Of a stretch of DNA of 64,000 bases, positions 33,100-46,142 are shown in pieces. A program made the position numbers and the translations under genes. The DNA lies in the NCBI GenBank assembly GCA_026413225.1, contig CM048553.1, positions 132,400,190 through 132,464,189 of the forward strand. The letters are read 5' to 3'. The stretch is from Otis tarda (taxonomy: Eukaryota > Chordata > Aves > Otidiformes > Otididae). Every line of letters begins with the position of its first letter. Position 1 is the stretch's first letter. The notes under the pieces were generated by a model that was given only the letters and a program-made list of their open reading frames with translations, was not told where the DNA came from and did no database searches.

Positions 33100-36000
33100 C
33101 CACATAACACATGCCTTCATTAATAAGACGTCTTGTAAATCAGATCCACTTTTACCCACCCTCACGGTCTATGCCTATTTTTACCCGCGGTACCAAGCAA
33201 AGTGGTGACAAAACTAAGTCTGCTCCAGGACACTCATCTTTATTAAGAACTTCCTGAAGGTCCTAATGCTCATGAAAAGTCTTATATACTTCCTACATAA
33301 GTATATGCTTACATATTTAGACACTTGATCTAAGTGTTTGCAAGTCCCTGGTAAACAGCAAAGAAGAAATACCTTTCTGTAAAGCTATTTGTTAACTGTA
33401 ACATACTTTCTCCTGAGAAGTATCGCTGCAGTAAACTCGAACAGGTGAGCAGAGACACAGCCAAGTCAACAAAATTCCCTATTTATACCAGCCTCAGCTG
33501 ATATGTGGTAAAAACATTTTCCTTTCTCAAAACTTATGACACCACTTGCTCACAGTCATCCTATGATCGTCTAATAGCTCTGAATTTTTCTTTCTTTTCC
33601 TTTGTGTTCTCTAGCTAATGAGTCTCTAGTGTATAGTTAAAATTTTGGGCTTTTTTTTTCCATTAAAACTTCATCCCAGTTCCATGATTTCACTTCTCAT
33701 CCAGTTAATATGTTATTTCAAACATCCTGTATATATCCAGCATTTATTATCCAAATTGAACTCATTTGTACTTACCTGACAAAACCACTACTGAAAATGC
33801 TAAATAAAATCAAATCAAAGATTATTCTTTTTGAAATGCTACCCCTAACTTTTCTCCAGAATGACATCTTGCCTTAACAGGACAACTTTTTGCCATCCTT
33901 CATATTCCTAGTCTCTTACACATACACTATATCTACCTTATACCTGTCCCTATATCCTGCAATTTATCAAACGGGTTCCATAACAAAAACATCCCTGAAT
34001 TTTAGTGTTACATGCTACTGCCAACTAGCTCATGCAACTGAAATTTCCTAGGTCTCTTCTCATTTCTTAAATACTGGTACTGTCTGACAATCTCCAGGAA
34101 TAGGGTACCATCTTCGAGTTACAAAAATTTCTTGAGATTTTATACCATATTTTTTCTATTACATTTATATGGAGATTTACTCCTCTGACTTGAATACACT
34201 CTTGTGATTTTAGTTTCACTGTGAAAACAATAACTTCCATTTGTATACATTCATTCTTCCCCCTTCATTGTTTTTCCTTTGCTCCACCCTTTACTCCAGC
34301 CAGCAGCTATCAGGAAAGCAAAATATTTGGTTTGAAGGAGAGAGCCTAGATTTTTCACCCTATCTAAAAAAAGAGCTCAACTTGTTAATTTCAATATCTC
34401 TTTACATTTTTACAAGTGATGTACATTTTACTATATATCATTTATTTTCACAATCTAATTTAATTTGAATGTTGGCAAATCCCACCTCATCCTTGCTGTT
34501 TTTAACCTCTAAGCCACAACTTTCTCTTCATTTGTTGGTTGACAGCCTACTTCTAATATCTTGTTTGAAGTCACCCTCTGTGCACTTAAGTCTGAAGTTC
34601 TTTCTTATACATTGTTCTTCATTAAAGAAATTTCCAAGCTTTCCACATATTCAGCTGTTCAACTGATTTCACTAACTAGTTCCTTCTTATTTTCCCTACA
34701 GCATACCCTTTTAAAGCTGAAATGCTTAGATTTCAATCAATCTGTATTAATATCTGCATTTATTTTAAACTGACTGAATCCCTGATTACTAAATCAAAAA
34801 TTATATTCTCAGAGTACAACAGGCACTCTGGATGTTGCTAAATGATGCACACCTATATGTTTTTCTACTAAAATAAAATTCTATAAGTGTCTCATTCATG
34901 TGTCCTTTCCTTTTCTTTGTAATTATGTATATTGAATAGTACAAATTAATACTTTTGGCCCAGGAACCAAAAGTTCTTCTCTTGACTCTGGAATTTACTG
35001 CTTCCAAAGAAATAAAAATAATTCTACAATAACAATAATATTTCTTATTTTTGCACAGATAAAAGATTTTCTAGTACACTAATCAATCCACTGATTGTGT
35101 TAGGAGTTGCTGAACTATGTAGCCCAACAGAAGAGAAGCCTCCATGGCTCCATTTTCCCAGGTCCAGTCAATAGTGAGGCTAACCACATATTCCTAATAG
35201 GCACAAACATACTATGTATGTGTACACAAATATATATCTGTGCACGTGGCCAGTCACACAGATCAGCATAGACACAAACACTCAAACAAACACAGACAAC
35301 ATGAATGGTGTAATCCTCTCTGGCATGGGTCCCTATGACCTGAGGTGTGACTCCTGCTGCTGGCACTTACACCCCATACACACACATAACACGGAGTCGT
35401 CTTACCCAGTAAAAGAGTTAGAAATGGAGTTTAGAAGAAGATGGGAGAAACTGTGCTGATCAGGCAAAGGGCATAGCCAGACAAGCGTACTGACCAGCAG
35501 ACTGTTTACACTGGACTAGCCCTATTTACCTCCTCACCCCACTATTTTCCCACACTTGCTCATTCCCATATCACCTTGATCCCTTCCTTTGGTTCTTGCC
35601 CTAAACATCCCATAATAAGCCTTGAACAAGTCCAAAACACTCTTACTATTATGCATTTCATGTCCCGTAGCCCTAGGCAGTAACCCCCTCCATCTGTGAA
35701 GTGACCTATAGAGCTTTTTGGCTGACTGCTGAGTGTCCCCTGCTTCAGCCCCATGGGACTGAGGCTCCACTGGGACAGCCCTAGGAGGGGCTGGGCAGGG
35801 GGTCGCTTTCTCTGACTCAGTTACTGGGGCTCCCTCGCCTGCCCACGTGCCCCTGAGCTCCTCTGTGTATGTGGAGATGAGCCTTTAATCACCTAACCTA
35901 ACACACTGTAAACAGAGATTAAATATCACCCGTGGAATGCTGCCAGTGCTGCACATTCAGGTCTGCAACACCAATCAACAGAAGAGGTTCAAGGCAGGGA

Positions 36001-36829
36001 GTAAACAGGAGCAGCCCAAAATCAGTGCAACTGTAGGACTGCACAGGTACAGAGAATCAAATCAGAGACACTGGCACAGTTAAAAGCCTTACCATAACCA
36101 CTATAAAAATAAACACAATTAATTTCCAAAAGGGGGCTAAGGCTCAGAATTCTTGTATTTAATCTGAGAGACTGAGATGAAGATCCTTACCTCAATGAGA
36201 TTCCTCTCCCCTTTTCTGTCTTTCTCTAACACTACAGACAACCTTCCCACCTATACCCCAGCTGCTGAAGCAGCTCTTCTATTTCAGACCTCACCACCAT
36301 GGAAAAACATCAACATTTCCAACTTGAGTCTACTCCAAAACCTTGCTGAGGCACCTCTTGGATACCTGGCCAACGGAGCAGGTGCAGCACCCTGGTGCTC
36401 ACAACATTTGTGTTTTCCTGGGAGCTCATCCAGCAGGACTTTTCTTGACGAGACACAACCTTGCCTTGCTTGTGAAATACAAAGAGCTCTCAGACTGCGA
36501 CGATTCAGCGACACGCGTACCTATCTGAACGGGACCATCTGGTGTTATTTATGCGGCGACATAGCCGTGCTTGTCCTGCACACAGGATAGGGTCGTGGGG
36601 TTGTAAACTGTGACAGGAATCCAGCTTTTATGAGCCTGTTCATTAGCCAGTATGCGCACAGACTCTAACAAAAATAGACATGCGGCCTACTGGTGCAGCT
36701 TAAAAATATCAGGACGCCCTTGGTAAGAGAGAAGTGTGTCTGGGTGACCTTGAACGCAGTGCCTTTCCTCTGCTCTCCCCTCCCCGGCACAGAGCAAGAG
36801 CCACTGGCACAGAAACTCCCGTCCGCCCC
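33100..36829. other. Non-coding DNA upstream of the CpG island
   Basis: No gene recognised. The part 35450-35900 is GC-richer than its surroundings and may be an unrecognised old repeat. A 137-codon frame at 36177-36590 overlaps minus-strand frames and has no domain, so it is not called. Sequence becomes CpG-bearing from about 36.5 kb. Confidence 0.5.
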
Positions 36830-38120
36830 AGAAGCAGCTGCATTTTTTAGGGACACAGGCCGCGCAGCGCTTGCGCGCCCCGAGACCGGGAGGGGAGGGG
36901 GAGAGCTGGGCGCCCACACACAAGCAGGAGGGATTACAGCGGATTTTCCTTCGCAACAAGAGACACGCACACTGCTCTCCCGTGGGGTGGGGGGAAGCTC
37001 TCCCTTGGCTCCGGCCTCGCAGCGCTGCGGGACCCTGCCCTTCCCCGTTCCTCGCAGCGCTTCAGCCCGGTACGACCGGGCGGCGCGGCGACGCCTCAGT
37101 GCCAACCGCAACAGCACTGGTCAAAACAACCCCACTACCCCGCAACCCACTGAAGGGACTCCCGACAGGGGACGGCAGAACCGGGGTGGGGGGGGGAGGC
37201 GGAGCGGAGCGGCCCATCCTGCCGCCCTGCCCAGGGAGGGGCCCTCCCCCCCCGCAGCCGCGCCGCCGGGGAACCGCGCCGCTCCTCGCAGCCTCCAAGG
37301 CAGCGGGATGCGTCTGGTTCCCCGGGACTGCCGGCTCCTCGGTTGAGGGTGGAGCGCCAGGGCCCCGCGGGGGCTCGGGCAGCCGGGCGGAGTCTGCTCG
37401 TCTCCCCCTCCGCGGCGGGAGCGGAGTGCGGCGGTCCGGGGAGGGGGCGGGGAGGATGACTTCATGCCGCCGGAGCGCCGTGAATTTAGGAGCAGCAGCT
37501 GCCGCCGCCGCCGGAGGGATGTGGAGGTGAAGTGACAAGCGGGAGCTGCCGCTGGCTGAGGGAGGGGCAGCGCTGGGCACCCCGCTCCGCTAAGTCCGAG
37601 GCCTCTGAGCAGCCGTCTGCGGGAGGGGGGGAAGGAAGATGCGCTGAGCCGGTCGCTGGAAAGGTGAGCGGGAGCTGCCGGGGGCGGGCGCGGAGCCGCG
37701 ACGCTGCTGCTGCCGGGGCCGCTGCCTGTCCGCTGCGAGCGCGGGGAAGGCCGAGCCGGCGGCCCGGGAGGCAGGCAGGGTCTCGGAGTCGCGCTGAGGG
37801 CGCGTCGCTTCTTTCTCCTGCCGTTCCTTCCGAAGGCAGAAAGGCGGCCCACCCAGAAGCGCTGCGGCGTTGCATCTTATCTGCCGTTGCCAGGCTGTGC
37901 GGTGGCTCCGCGCCAGCTCGGCAGCCCGGGCCGCTTTCCTTACCCGTGTCGGGAGCGATCCCCTCGCGTGGAAGGGGGCTTTTTGTCCGTGGCGTCGCGC
38001 AGGGCGGGCGCGAAAGCGGGAAAGGACGGTGGAGCCCTGCGACAGGTGCGGGGCTGCGCTGCGGCTTCCTTCTTGCTGTCTCCGGTCCGCCGTGCCTTCC
38101 TCAGGTGACGGGGAAGACAT
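36830..38120 (+). promoter_or_regulatory. CpG island with probable gene promoter
   Basis: CpG and G+C density rise sharply above the AT-rich surroundings. Sp1-type GGGGCGGGG occurs at 37444-37452, with another GC box near 37680 and an NRF1-like gcgcttgcgc at 36867-36876. A GCC/GCCG run lies at 37500-37515. Many long open frames on both strands here reflect low stop-codon frequency in GC-rich DNA and are not genes. CpG islands of this size normally mark promoters. Direction is taken as plus because of the splice donor at 37664, but bidirectional activity cannot be excluded. Confidence 0.8.
37457..37663 (+). other. Probable non-coding first exon of an unidentified gene
   Basis: The stretch ends in aag at 37661-37663, followed by gtgagcg, a near-consensus splice donor, immediately downstream of the Sp1-like site. 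It contains very short upstream frames (ATG TGG AGG TGA at 37519 and ATG CGC TGA at 37639) but no long coding start, so it looks like 5' UTR. The transcription start is not defined. An alternative donor-like ggtgac lies at 38104. I could not name the gene. Confidence 0.5.
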
Positions 38121-41100
38121 CTTAGGGCTGACGGGTTTCAGGGGAACAGAAGCAAAAAAAAAGGACGACGTCTCGTTTACATTCCTGGATTTGGGAGTTG
38201 CTTCACAGGAAACTGAAGGTAGTGGAGAAGTTGGAGGAGCAGCCCCTATACCCAAATGGATTCCTTTCACTTTTTCGGGGACTTCTGCTGGTGGTTTTTT
38301 CCTTTTTCCATTTTTATCATCTAGCACAAGGTGTGGGGCAAACTAAATAGCAGTAAAATTCAAATGCCTTTGTTTGTGAAATGGAAGGATTAGTGAGTTG
38401 CTCTTCCATCGTATCACCTGTAGAAGTAGAAAAACAAGAGTATGTGTAGCATTGTAGTTTGGCCACTGGCATTGCACGTTGTGTGTGGTACATCCACAGG
38501 TCTTTACGTTAGGTGAATCATCTTTTGGAACTGAGTAGAAGGGAAAAACCTACCTGGCCTGTGTCTCCGTCTGAGATGTGGGGGTTTTTTTGGTTTTGTT
38601 TTTTCTTTGTTCTGCTTTAAAAAAGGTTGCTCTAAAGTAGGCGTGTCAATACAGGAGGCCAGGGTTGGCATGCAGAGGCAGATCATTAGAATGAGCGCTA
38701 TCTGCATATAGTAATGGCTAATGGCTCTGTGTGGTTTGGTTTGGAAGCCAAAACAATGATTGTGCCTCTGGGAAGAAAAGGATAGGGTATTCATCTGTTC
38801 TTACTGAAAAAAAGGAAGCAGGATGTTGGAAGCTGAAGGTTATTTTATTCAATGTCTATTTACTTGTATGTTCATTTTAAAAGACCTTGTTATCCTATGC
38901 ATTCATAGAGCAGCTCACACAGTTGTGGCATCCTCAGTTGTGGCTGGAGCCCCTGGTCATGGTGCTAGAGTGACAGAAGTGATACTTGGGGAGATCGCAG
39001 GCAGTTGCTTGGTCTGTTGTCATTATTTCTGGGAAGACGTTTAATTACTTGTATTTGCCTTGGTACTGTTGCTGGTTGTTATGCGGAAGGCAAATGATGG
39101 CTACAGAGGCAAGAAATGTGTATAAAAGACAACTGAGGCTTCACAAGGCTGAAACAGAGTGACTAGTGAACTGCAGTGTCAGAAATCAGTTCAAAAGACA
39201 AATCTTTGCTCTGAAGATCAGTCATTACCTATGACCCTTGTTAATGACAAAGCTTGTTCCTTTTAAGCACTACATGGCACATCCAATGTATACATTTCAA
39301 GGCAGAAAAAAAAAATTATTCTTCTATCAAACCTGTATCTTTCATTTACCAAACATTTACTTTGTTCCTGTAAAAGACTTGAGTGTCTGGGTTACAACAT
39401 CTCTACTGTTTGTTTTTTTTTTTCCTTTTTAGAAAAGAGTGTGGCTGGCTATCTCAGAGGTTGCAATATTGCAGCCATTTGTTGATTTCTCTGCTAATTG
39501 CCTTGGGTTGGAAAAAGAAACCATGTAGCTGAATTCAGATACTTCTCCTATTAGTACACTCATTCTATGTAAGAGCATCAAATAATGGTCTCCCATTCTG
39601 TTGTGCAAATACAGGGTAGTACGAGTACTCACCAATGTTGACGCAACATTAGCACAGTAAACTTAGCTGTTTGTGCTTCCCGGAAAACCTAAATAATGTT
39701 TCAAAAGACTGTTAGTTAACCTTTTTTTAAAACAATGTGGTGGTAGGGATGAAGGAGTAGTTGACCAAGAATCAGGCATTATCATAGATGTGAATGTACA
39801 TCTGATGGGTTTGACACTGGAAGTTTTAATTGCTTTTGTTTTTATCTTATGTGTACTCCAAAGACAGAAAGTGTAATCATGTAAAATGCAAGAGTTCATG
39901 TGCATATGTCCATAGAAAAAGATGTATATCTAATTATCAGTGTGAATTTAGTTCATGGTGTAACGGATGTAAATTCACTTCCTACAGACCTCTCTCCCAG
40001 ACCTCCTCTTCCTCCTTCCATTACAGTAACTTCCATACCTCTGCCAAGCGAAGAAAAGCATCTTTATTGTGGTTAATCTGGGGCAACGACCCTGCTGACT
40101 GGAAGAACAGCCTAGTTGGCCAGCTGGTTGATGCCAGACAGACTGGGTAGCAGCTGAGATTTAGCTGCCTTTTTCTCAGAGGGTCTGCTATTTTGGAACT
40201 CTTCATCTGGGTTAGTTCTTCAAATTTGTAAAAACGTAATTATCTTTGAGATTTCTAGGCCGCAGTCAGCCTTTGAACTAGCAGGTTCATTTGACCAAAT
40301 TTATGAGTGGGGGCCAGATGGGTATGTTTGCATAAGACTTGTTTCCTTAGGAGAAGAAACTGGAAAACCCAGTAACCTTGAATGCACTTGAAGTTGCAGA
40401 GGTTTGATTTCACTTGCAGTCCTTTCCAAGGCCTGAAATGAAACAGTTCAGTTAATATATTTTCTATTATTATAAGACTGTTTAAAGCTCATGTTTCTAA
40501 GTGCTGTTTGAATTAACTGAAATAACCACATTCCAGAGCAAGTATGTAACTTTTCAGTTATGTTGTTACTAGGCTGTGAGTTGGATTATTTTCCCCAAAT
40601 TAAGAATTCCTTAAAGGAAGGCTTAAGCAAGGTGTAAGAGGACAGATATTATACAGTGAACTTAAGACTATGTACTTTTGCATGTGCAAACAATCAAGAG
40701 TATCTTAACAATAGTGATACAATTTTTTTCTTCTGAAGAACACATGTATTCACAATTCCAAATGCAAGCCCTTCATGTGCAGTAGCAGACATTTCTAGGT
40801 GAGAATAAATTTCCGTCTGAGGAAATTCCATCATGCCAGGCATGAACTTAAACTTTGTCTTCTACTACGCAAATAGATTTCATGTTGGACTCTAATTATT
40901 GCCAATAGAAGATCTTTGAGTGGCCAGTCAACTGCAAAGGTACCAATGGTTGAGGAGAACTAAGAGTTTTATCCATTTATAATATATTAGTGGTGGGAAC
41001 AAAACAGGCATTAAGTATCTTTTTATCTTTAGTTTGACCTAATCAAGTAAATTAGCACTTCACAACTCAGATAGTGAGCCTCTGAGTTTAATATCTGAAA

Positions 41101-44100
41101 TATGGATATAGAAGTGCAGAGTTCATGTATGCTTCTTGCAAAAACAAGCTGATTTAAGCCTTTCTCTTGAAGAGTACTGCATGTGACAGCAACAGAAGCA
41201 TGAAGACATTCATATGTTATTAGTTTCATGACGCATTGAGAGACTAGTTTTGAGAAAGTCTTCATATTGCATACTCTTACAAAATGACTGCATTAAAACA
41301 ACATTATAAAAGAAATAATCTGGTTGTACAAGAACAATATGCTCCCAGTATATATCCCTGTCTTTAAATATAAACATGTCAGAGGAGAAAGTAACACAAA
41401 ATGAACTCTCATAGGAGAGCTGGTGCAAATGTCCCAGCCGAATGCCAGATCAAATAATTTCATCTTTCTTCCTTTGATTCTTGCAGGAGAATCAATAAGA
41501 TATGATAGTGGGTTTTGTCCTCTCTAACATGCTGAAGCTACGCTGCATTTCTGAGCTGGTTGCACTTCTGTGGTGGTAAAACGATTCCAGGCTCTCTGCC
41601 CATCTTCCCTCGGGGAACCAAGTATAAAACATGAATTCTGCAGAAGAGCTGCAGTGGAAGAATTTCCGTGTCAGCTAGGGTGTAGTTTTCTCTAGTAGAA
41701 TTTGTTTTATTTTCTAACTTTTATTAAAATAATTTTTAAAATTGGCTACATTGCTGTTCTTTGCCTTTACAGGACTGATGGGCAATTTAACCTGCCCTGT
41801 GTTCAGGAGTACTTTAAAGCAACTGGCTGATCTTTGCACAGTTCTTCATCCCTTTCTATACTAATGTCCCAATGATTCATCAGATGTAATAGGCAAATAG
41901 ATCTAAGTCCAACATACAATTTTAGTTTCTCTGACTGCTTTTTTTTTTTTTGTCACATCTTTGTTATAGCAACTATTCCAAAAGACCCAAAGGTATATGA
42001 AAGTTATCTTGGCAGCTGTTAGCTAGCCTGTGAAATGTGCTGCAGCTTTAATGAGATCATATACATCTTAATATATCTATATAATTATATAGATATTATA
42101 TAATATATATATTTGCTAACTATTCACTCATTTGCCTTTTACCTCCTACAGAATTTCCACTTACACATATGGTGAGCACATAACTGGTGAAACGATCTCA
42201 CCACCTGTTGTTTTAAAATAGCACAGATGCTTATTAATGGTCCTTCCATGATACTGTTTATAGTACATGTTAAACCTCACTTAAAATACTGTGGATCATA
42301 TTGGTAAAGGATATTATTACTTCAGCAGCAGCCCTAAACTGGTTCCTGTTCAGCATCTCTACTTAACTTGTTGATTGTTCATAGGTAGGAGAGAAGCAAA
42401 CTTCACAGGAGAGACAAAGCTATGATGCTTAATGAGAAAGCTGTTAGTGACTCCTGTACAAGGGGCTCTGCGAAAACGACTGCTGCTGTTTGGAAACCTG
42501 ATCAGCCTGGAGAACTGCAAAAAGCATGAGTGCACAGATTATCAGAGTGCAGGGAGCTCAAGTCTTGAGCTCAGTTGATGTGAACTCCTTCAGGCCAAGG
42601 CCCAAAAGCAGAATTTTCACACTTCAAAGCAAGGATGTAAATAATAGGGAAAGTAAATAATAGCAGAACTTGAACCTCGATCTATAGCGTTTCCTAATAT
42701 TTTTTTTTTCATGGAAAAGCCAGTTCTAAACTGACTAAACTAAGTTTAGGTAAACAAATGTTCCATCAATTCCCTGTTTCCTTTGTCCAGTCTAATGAGT
42801 GACTTGGATTCTCAACTTTGCTTTCAAAGAATTTCTAGAGTTCTGATATTTCTGGTCCATAGCTCTCTAAATTTATTTTTTTTTTTTTTTTGCTAACCTG
42901 GTCAAGGTAGAAATAAATGTATTTCTACTTTGAAATGGTCTATCCACAAGTGAACCAAGACAAATTTTTGATGTTAAGTGGCAGTTCACTATCATTCTCA
43001 CTTCACTGAGATGTAAATTTAAAAGGGCAATCAGGATAAACAGACTCTGCTACTTTCAAACTTCCCAAGGTGCTTGCCTGAGGCACAGAAAGTTCTTGAT
43101 ATTTGCATGTTGCTGGTGAATTCCAATAAAACAATGTTATGCACTGCAAAAACTATATAACACAAACGGGAATAAAGGATGTGTCATATTTAAGTTTAGC
43201 AAAAACTCTTAGGAACTATTAGAGTAAATGCCTTTTAAAAAAAAAAATAAAATACATATGGAGATTTTTTTTTTCCCCCTGTGGTGCATGACAGATGACA
43301 TTGGTTGGGTCTAGTATAGCTAGTAAATTAAAAAATAGTTGTTCACACTAGAATGATGACTGTCAGATGCCTGTTCAAACAGTATAGGATGGACAAAAAG
43401 CTCTTCTTATTCAGAAAAGCTGTGTGGCGTATCGTTACAGACGTAGCCTGTAAGAATATAAATGTGCTATTAAAATAAGACTGCTGGCAAAATTCCAGTA
43501 AAAGATGTTTAGAGAAGTAATGCATACATTAAATGGAATAATCATCTTTTGGTACAGTCTCCTAGTGTTTGGTGCTCAGCATTGATTAGGAGTTCTGTAA
43601 GCATAAAGTAATACTTGCGCTATTACATTGAATCGCAGGGGGCATTGTGTCTTCGCTGAATGTGTTTGCTTGATCTGATTTATTTTCTCAGCCTCCACAG
43701 TATCCTTTGGCAGTTACATGATTCAGTGCATGTGGAGTGTAAGAAAGTAAGTCTCTCTGTTTTGCCTGAAAATTTGTGGCCTAATGATTTAATGTGAGAA
43801 ATGTTAAACAATGGCTTTCTTTTCAGTTTCTCATGGCTTCACATATCTGTCACATTCTCTTTTTTTCTCAAGAACAGGGTTGTCTTCATCTATTTACTCT
43901 TTCTGCACATACAGAATCTGTTCCGTATCTGATTCATTCTTCGTCACTTTTTTATAGACTTCCTGCAAATTTATTTCTCATGTGCAATGGTCAGTATTTA
44001 GGAACTCTCGTTTAGTAGCATGGTAATTTCTATTTCTGTTCCGTTATTTTCCCAGTTTTTTCAATATGCATATTTTTCCCAGTTACTAATTACGTGTTTC

Positions 44101-46142
44101 ATTTGGGTTGATCTCTTGTGTCCCCGTTACATTCATTTCCATTGTAGGATCAGTACAATAATGTTTGTATGGCTGAAAAGAACTGGTGCCATTAGCAGGA
44201 GACATAAATTTGATAGCTGGACATCAAAAATGTATATTTCAAATGTAAGAAAGAACGAACTGTAGTGTGTAGCCTTAGAAAGCAAGAGAGATTCAGTCAT
44301 AAACCTTTCCTTTGTTTTGTGTTATTCTTGTTTTAAAATAGCGGGATGATGCCAGCTTTACTTATTTCAGCTAATGTGAGCTCAGACATGGCAAGCAGAA
44401 AATAAGAGACCAGGATTCATTAATGAATATAAGAATTGGAGCATGTGAAAAAAATTCAGAATCTAAAAAGGCAGACATAATGTGAAACATTTTATTAAAA
44501 AAAAAAAAAAACCAAACTAAAAATAGACTGCTGCATTTTAAGTAATTGTTATTTGTAAGGTCTCATGGACTCGAAGTGTGATAAGAGATATGAATGAAGC
44601 ATGCATGAATATAGAAGCTGTATGACTTGAGAAAGAGACGTAGCTTATCAAAATTGATTACAGCATGCCTTAAAAGCCTAAGGAAACTGCAGCATGTTGT
44701 CAGTGAAATAAGCCCATTTTATCGTATATTTGTTTATATGCAGGCTACTAATGTTTACTTTCAGTTCTTAGGAAAACACCAAAACCTTTACCAAGCAGAA
44801 TATTTATGCCAAATATGGAGTCCTCTAATTTATCCTGAATAGCTAGAGGCTTTGTTGAACACTTTTTTTTTTTTTTTTTAATCTATTTATTTGCCTCCAG
44901 GGAGTTCGGGTGTTGATCTGTTGAATGGAAGCTATAATATTATAAACTAGTAAAGAATTGTATAATGTCACTGTCATTCACTCTGAGTGACAACGTGCAA
45001 AAATAATGCTACCACCACTACATGTCCTTTTAGAGTGTGATTTTTGTATTTATACCTAATGTGGTACTACTAGGGCCTGACTGGGGCAATGGCAATATTA
45101 TCTTGAATTTTAGAAAAGCAAACCCACTGAGAAATGGTGAAAAACAGGTGCAAAGCCTTCGCCCATCCCCAACACATACAAGCATCTCCAGAACAAATAA
45201 AGTTTGAATGGGTATTTATAGAAGATGAACATGATAGCCATACACCCAGAGGAACATAGATACTGTGTAAGAAATTTAAGCATGTAACATCACTTCCTTA
45301 CTGATACTTTAGTATTCATTATATGTTCACCCAACAATAGACTTTTAATGTACAGAAAACTAATAATGGGGAATGATTTCATTAGCACAATAAGGAAGGA
45401 ATTGCATGAAGATATTTTGCATGGTATGATGCATTAGCTAATTGTCACTCTGGAAGAAGATACTTTTTAATTGCACACTCTGCGCATTTACACAATGGCT
45501 ATACAGACCAAAGAGCAAGAATAAGCATTTCTGTTATCCTCTTTTTCCCAGATACTGGGGAAATGTATTATTTATGTCACACTTTTCATCATGGAAGACC
45601 TCAAAATACTTTACAGCACTTCCATTTTCCTTGACAACATTTGCAAGTAAGAATGAAGGCTCTTATTTAAACATTGTTTTTCCCACAGTTGTATAGCTGC
45701 AAAGACTGCAGATCAGGGAGTTATTTATGCTAATCTCCAGGAAAAGGTAGTGATTTCTGATGACTGCTGCAGCACGCTGAACCATGCTATTTCCTTCCAA
45801 GCAGAAAATTCTCTTTCCTATCACTTTTGTGCCACATAGAAACAATTTTTGAAGGCCATTCATCCGTTACAGACTGCATCTCTGCTTCTTAAGCAGTGTT
45901 TCTAGTGGGACAACACACTATGCAAATGTATTTTGTGTAAGCTTACTAGATTCTCCAAGTCCGCTCTTTGTTAGCATTTCTATTCTTCCATCTTCCTCTA
46001 GCCACCTTGATCTGGCTAAGCCGGGCACTGGTACTCCATTTGCAAATTTTCCAAGTATTTTTTTTTAACTGAATTTTATCAGTAAGTAAAATTTTTGAGT
46101 TTATAGTTGGGACTCTCTTGGTAGGACAGTAATTTATAAACA
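37664..46142 (+). other. Putative first-intron DNA, no exon recognised
   Basis: If the donor at 37664 is used, this is the beginning of a long first intron. The first 450 bases are still within the CpG island, and the rest is AT-rich with many T-runs (near 41940, 42880 and 44863-44879), as expected for the sense strand of an intron. No retroposon was recognised in this part. A perfect 24-bp palindrome is listed separately. No coding exon with both splice sites could be supported. Confidence 0.45.
42073..42096. repeat. Perfect 24-bp AT palindrome
   Basis: Bases 42073-42084 (atatctatataa) are followed directly by their exact reverse complement, in an AT-only neighbourhood (about 42060-42115). 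It could extrude a cruciform or be a site of local instability. Confidence 0.9.

Noticed and set aside
35450..35900. GC-richer block as an LTR or gene
   Set aside because: No LTR ends, octamer tail or domain could be identified. It is left as unexplained sequence.
36177..36590. 137-codon plus-strand frame before the CpG island
   Set aside because: No recognisable domain, no clear splice context, and a minus-strand frame covers the same bases.
36693..38346. Several open frames of 130-245 codons on both strands
   Set aside because: They overlap each other in the CpG island, where stop codons are rare. Composition is Arg/Pro/Ala/Gly-rich in every frame, no domain is seen, and the splice donor at 37664 falls inside them.
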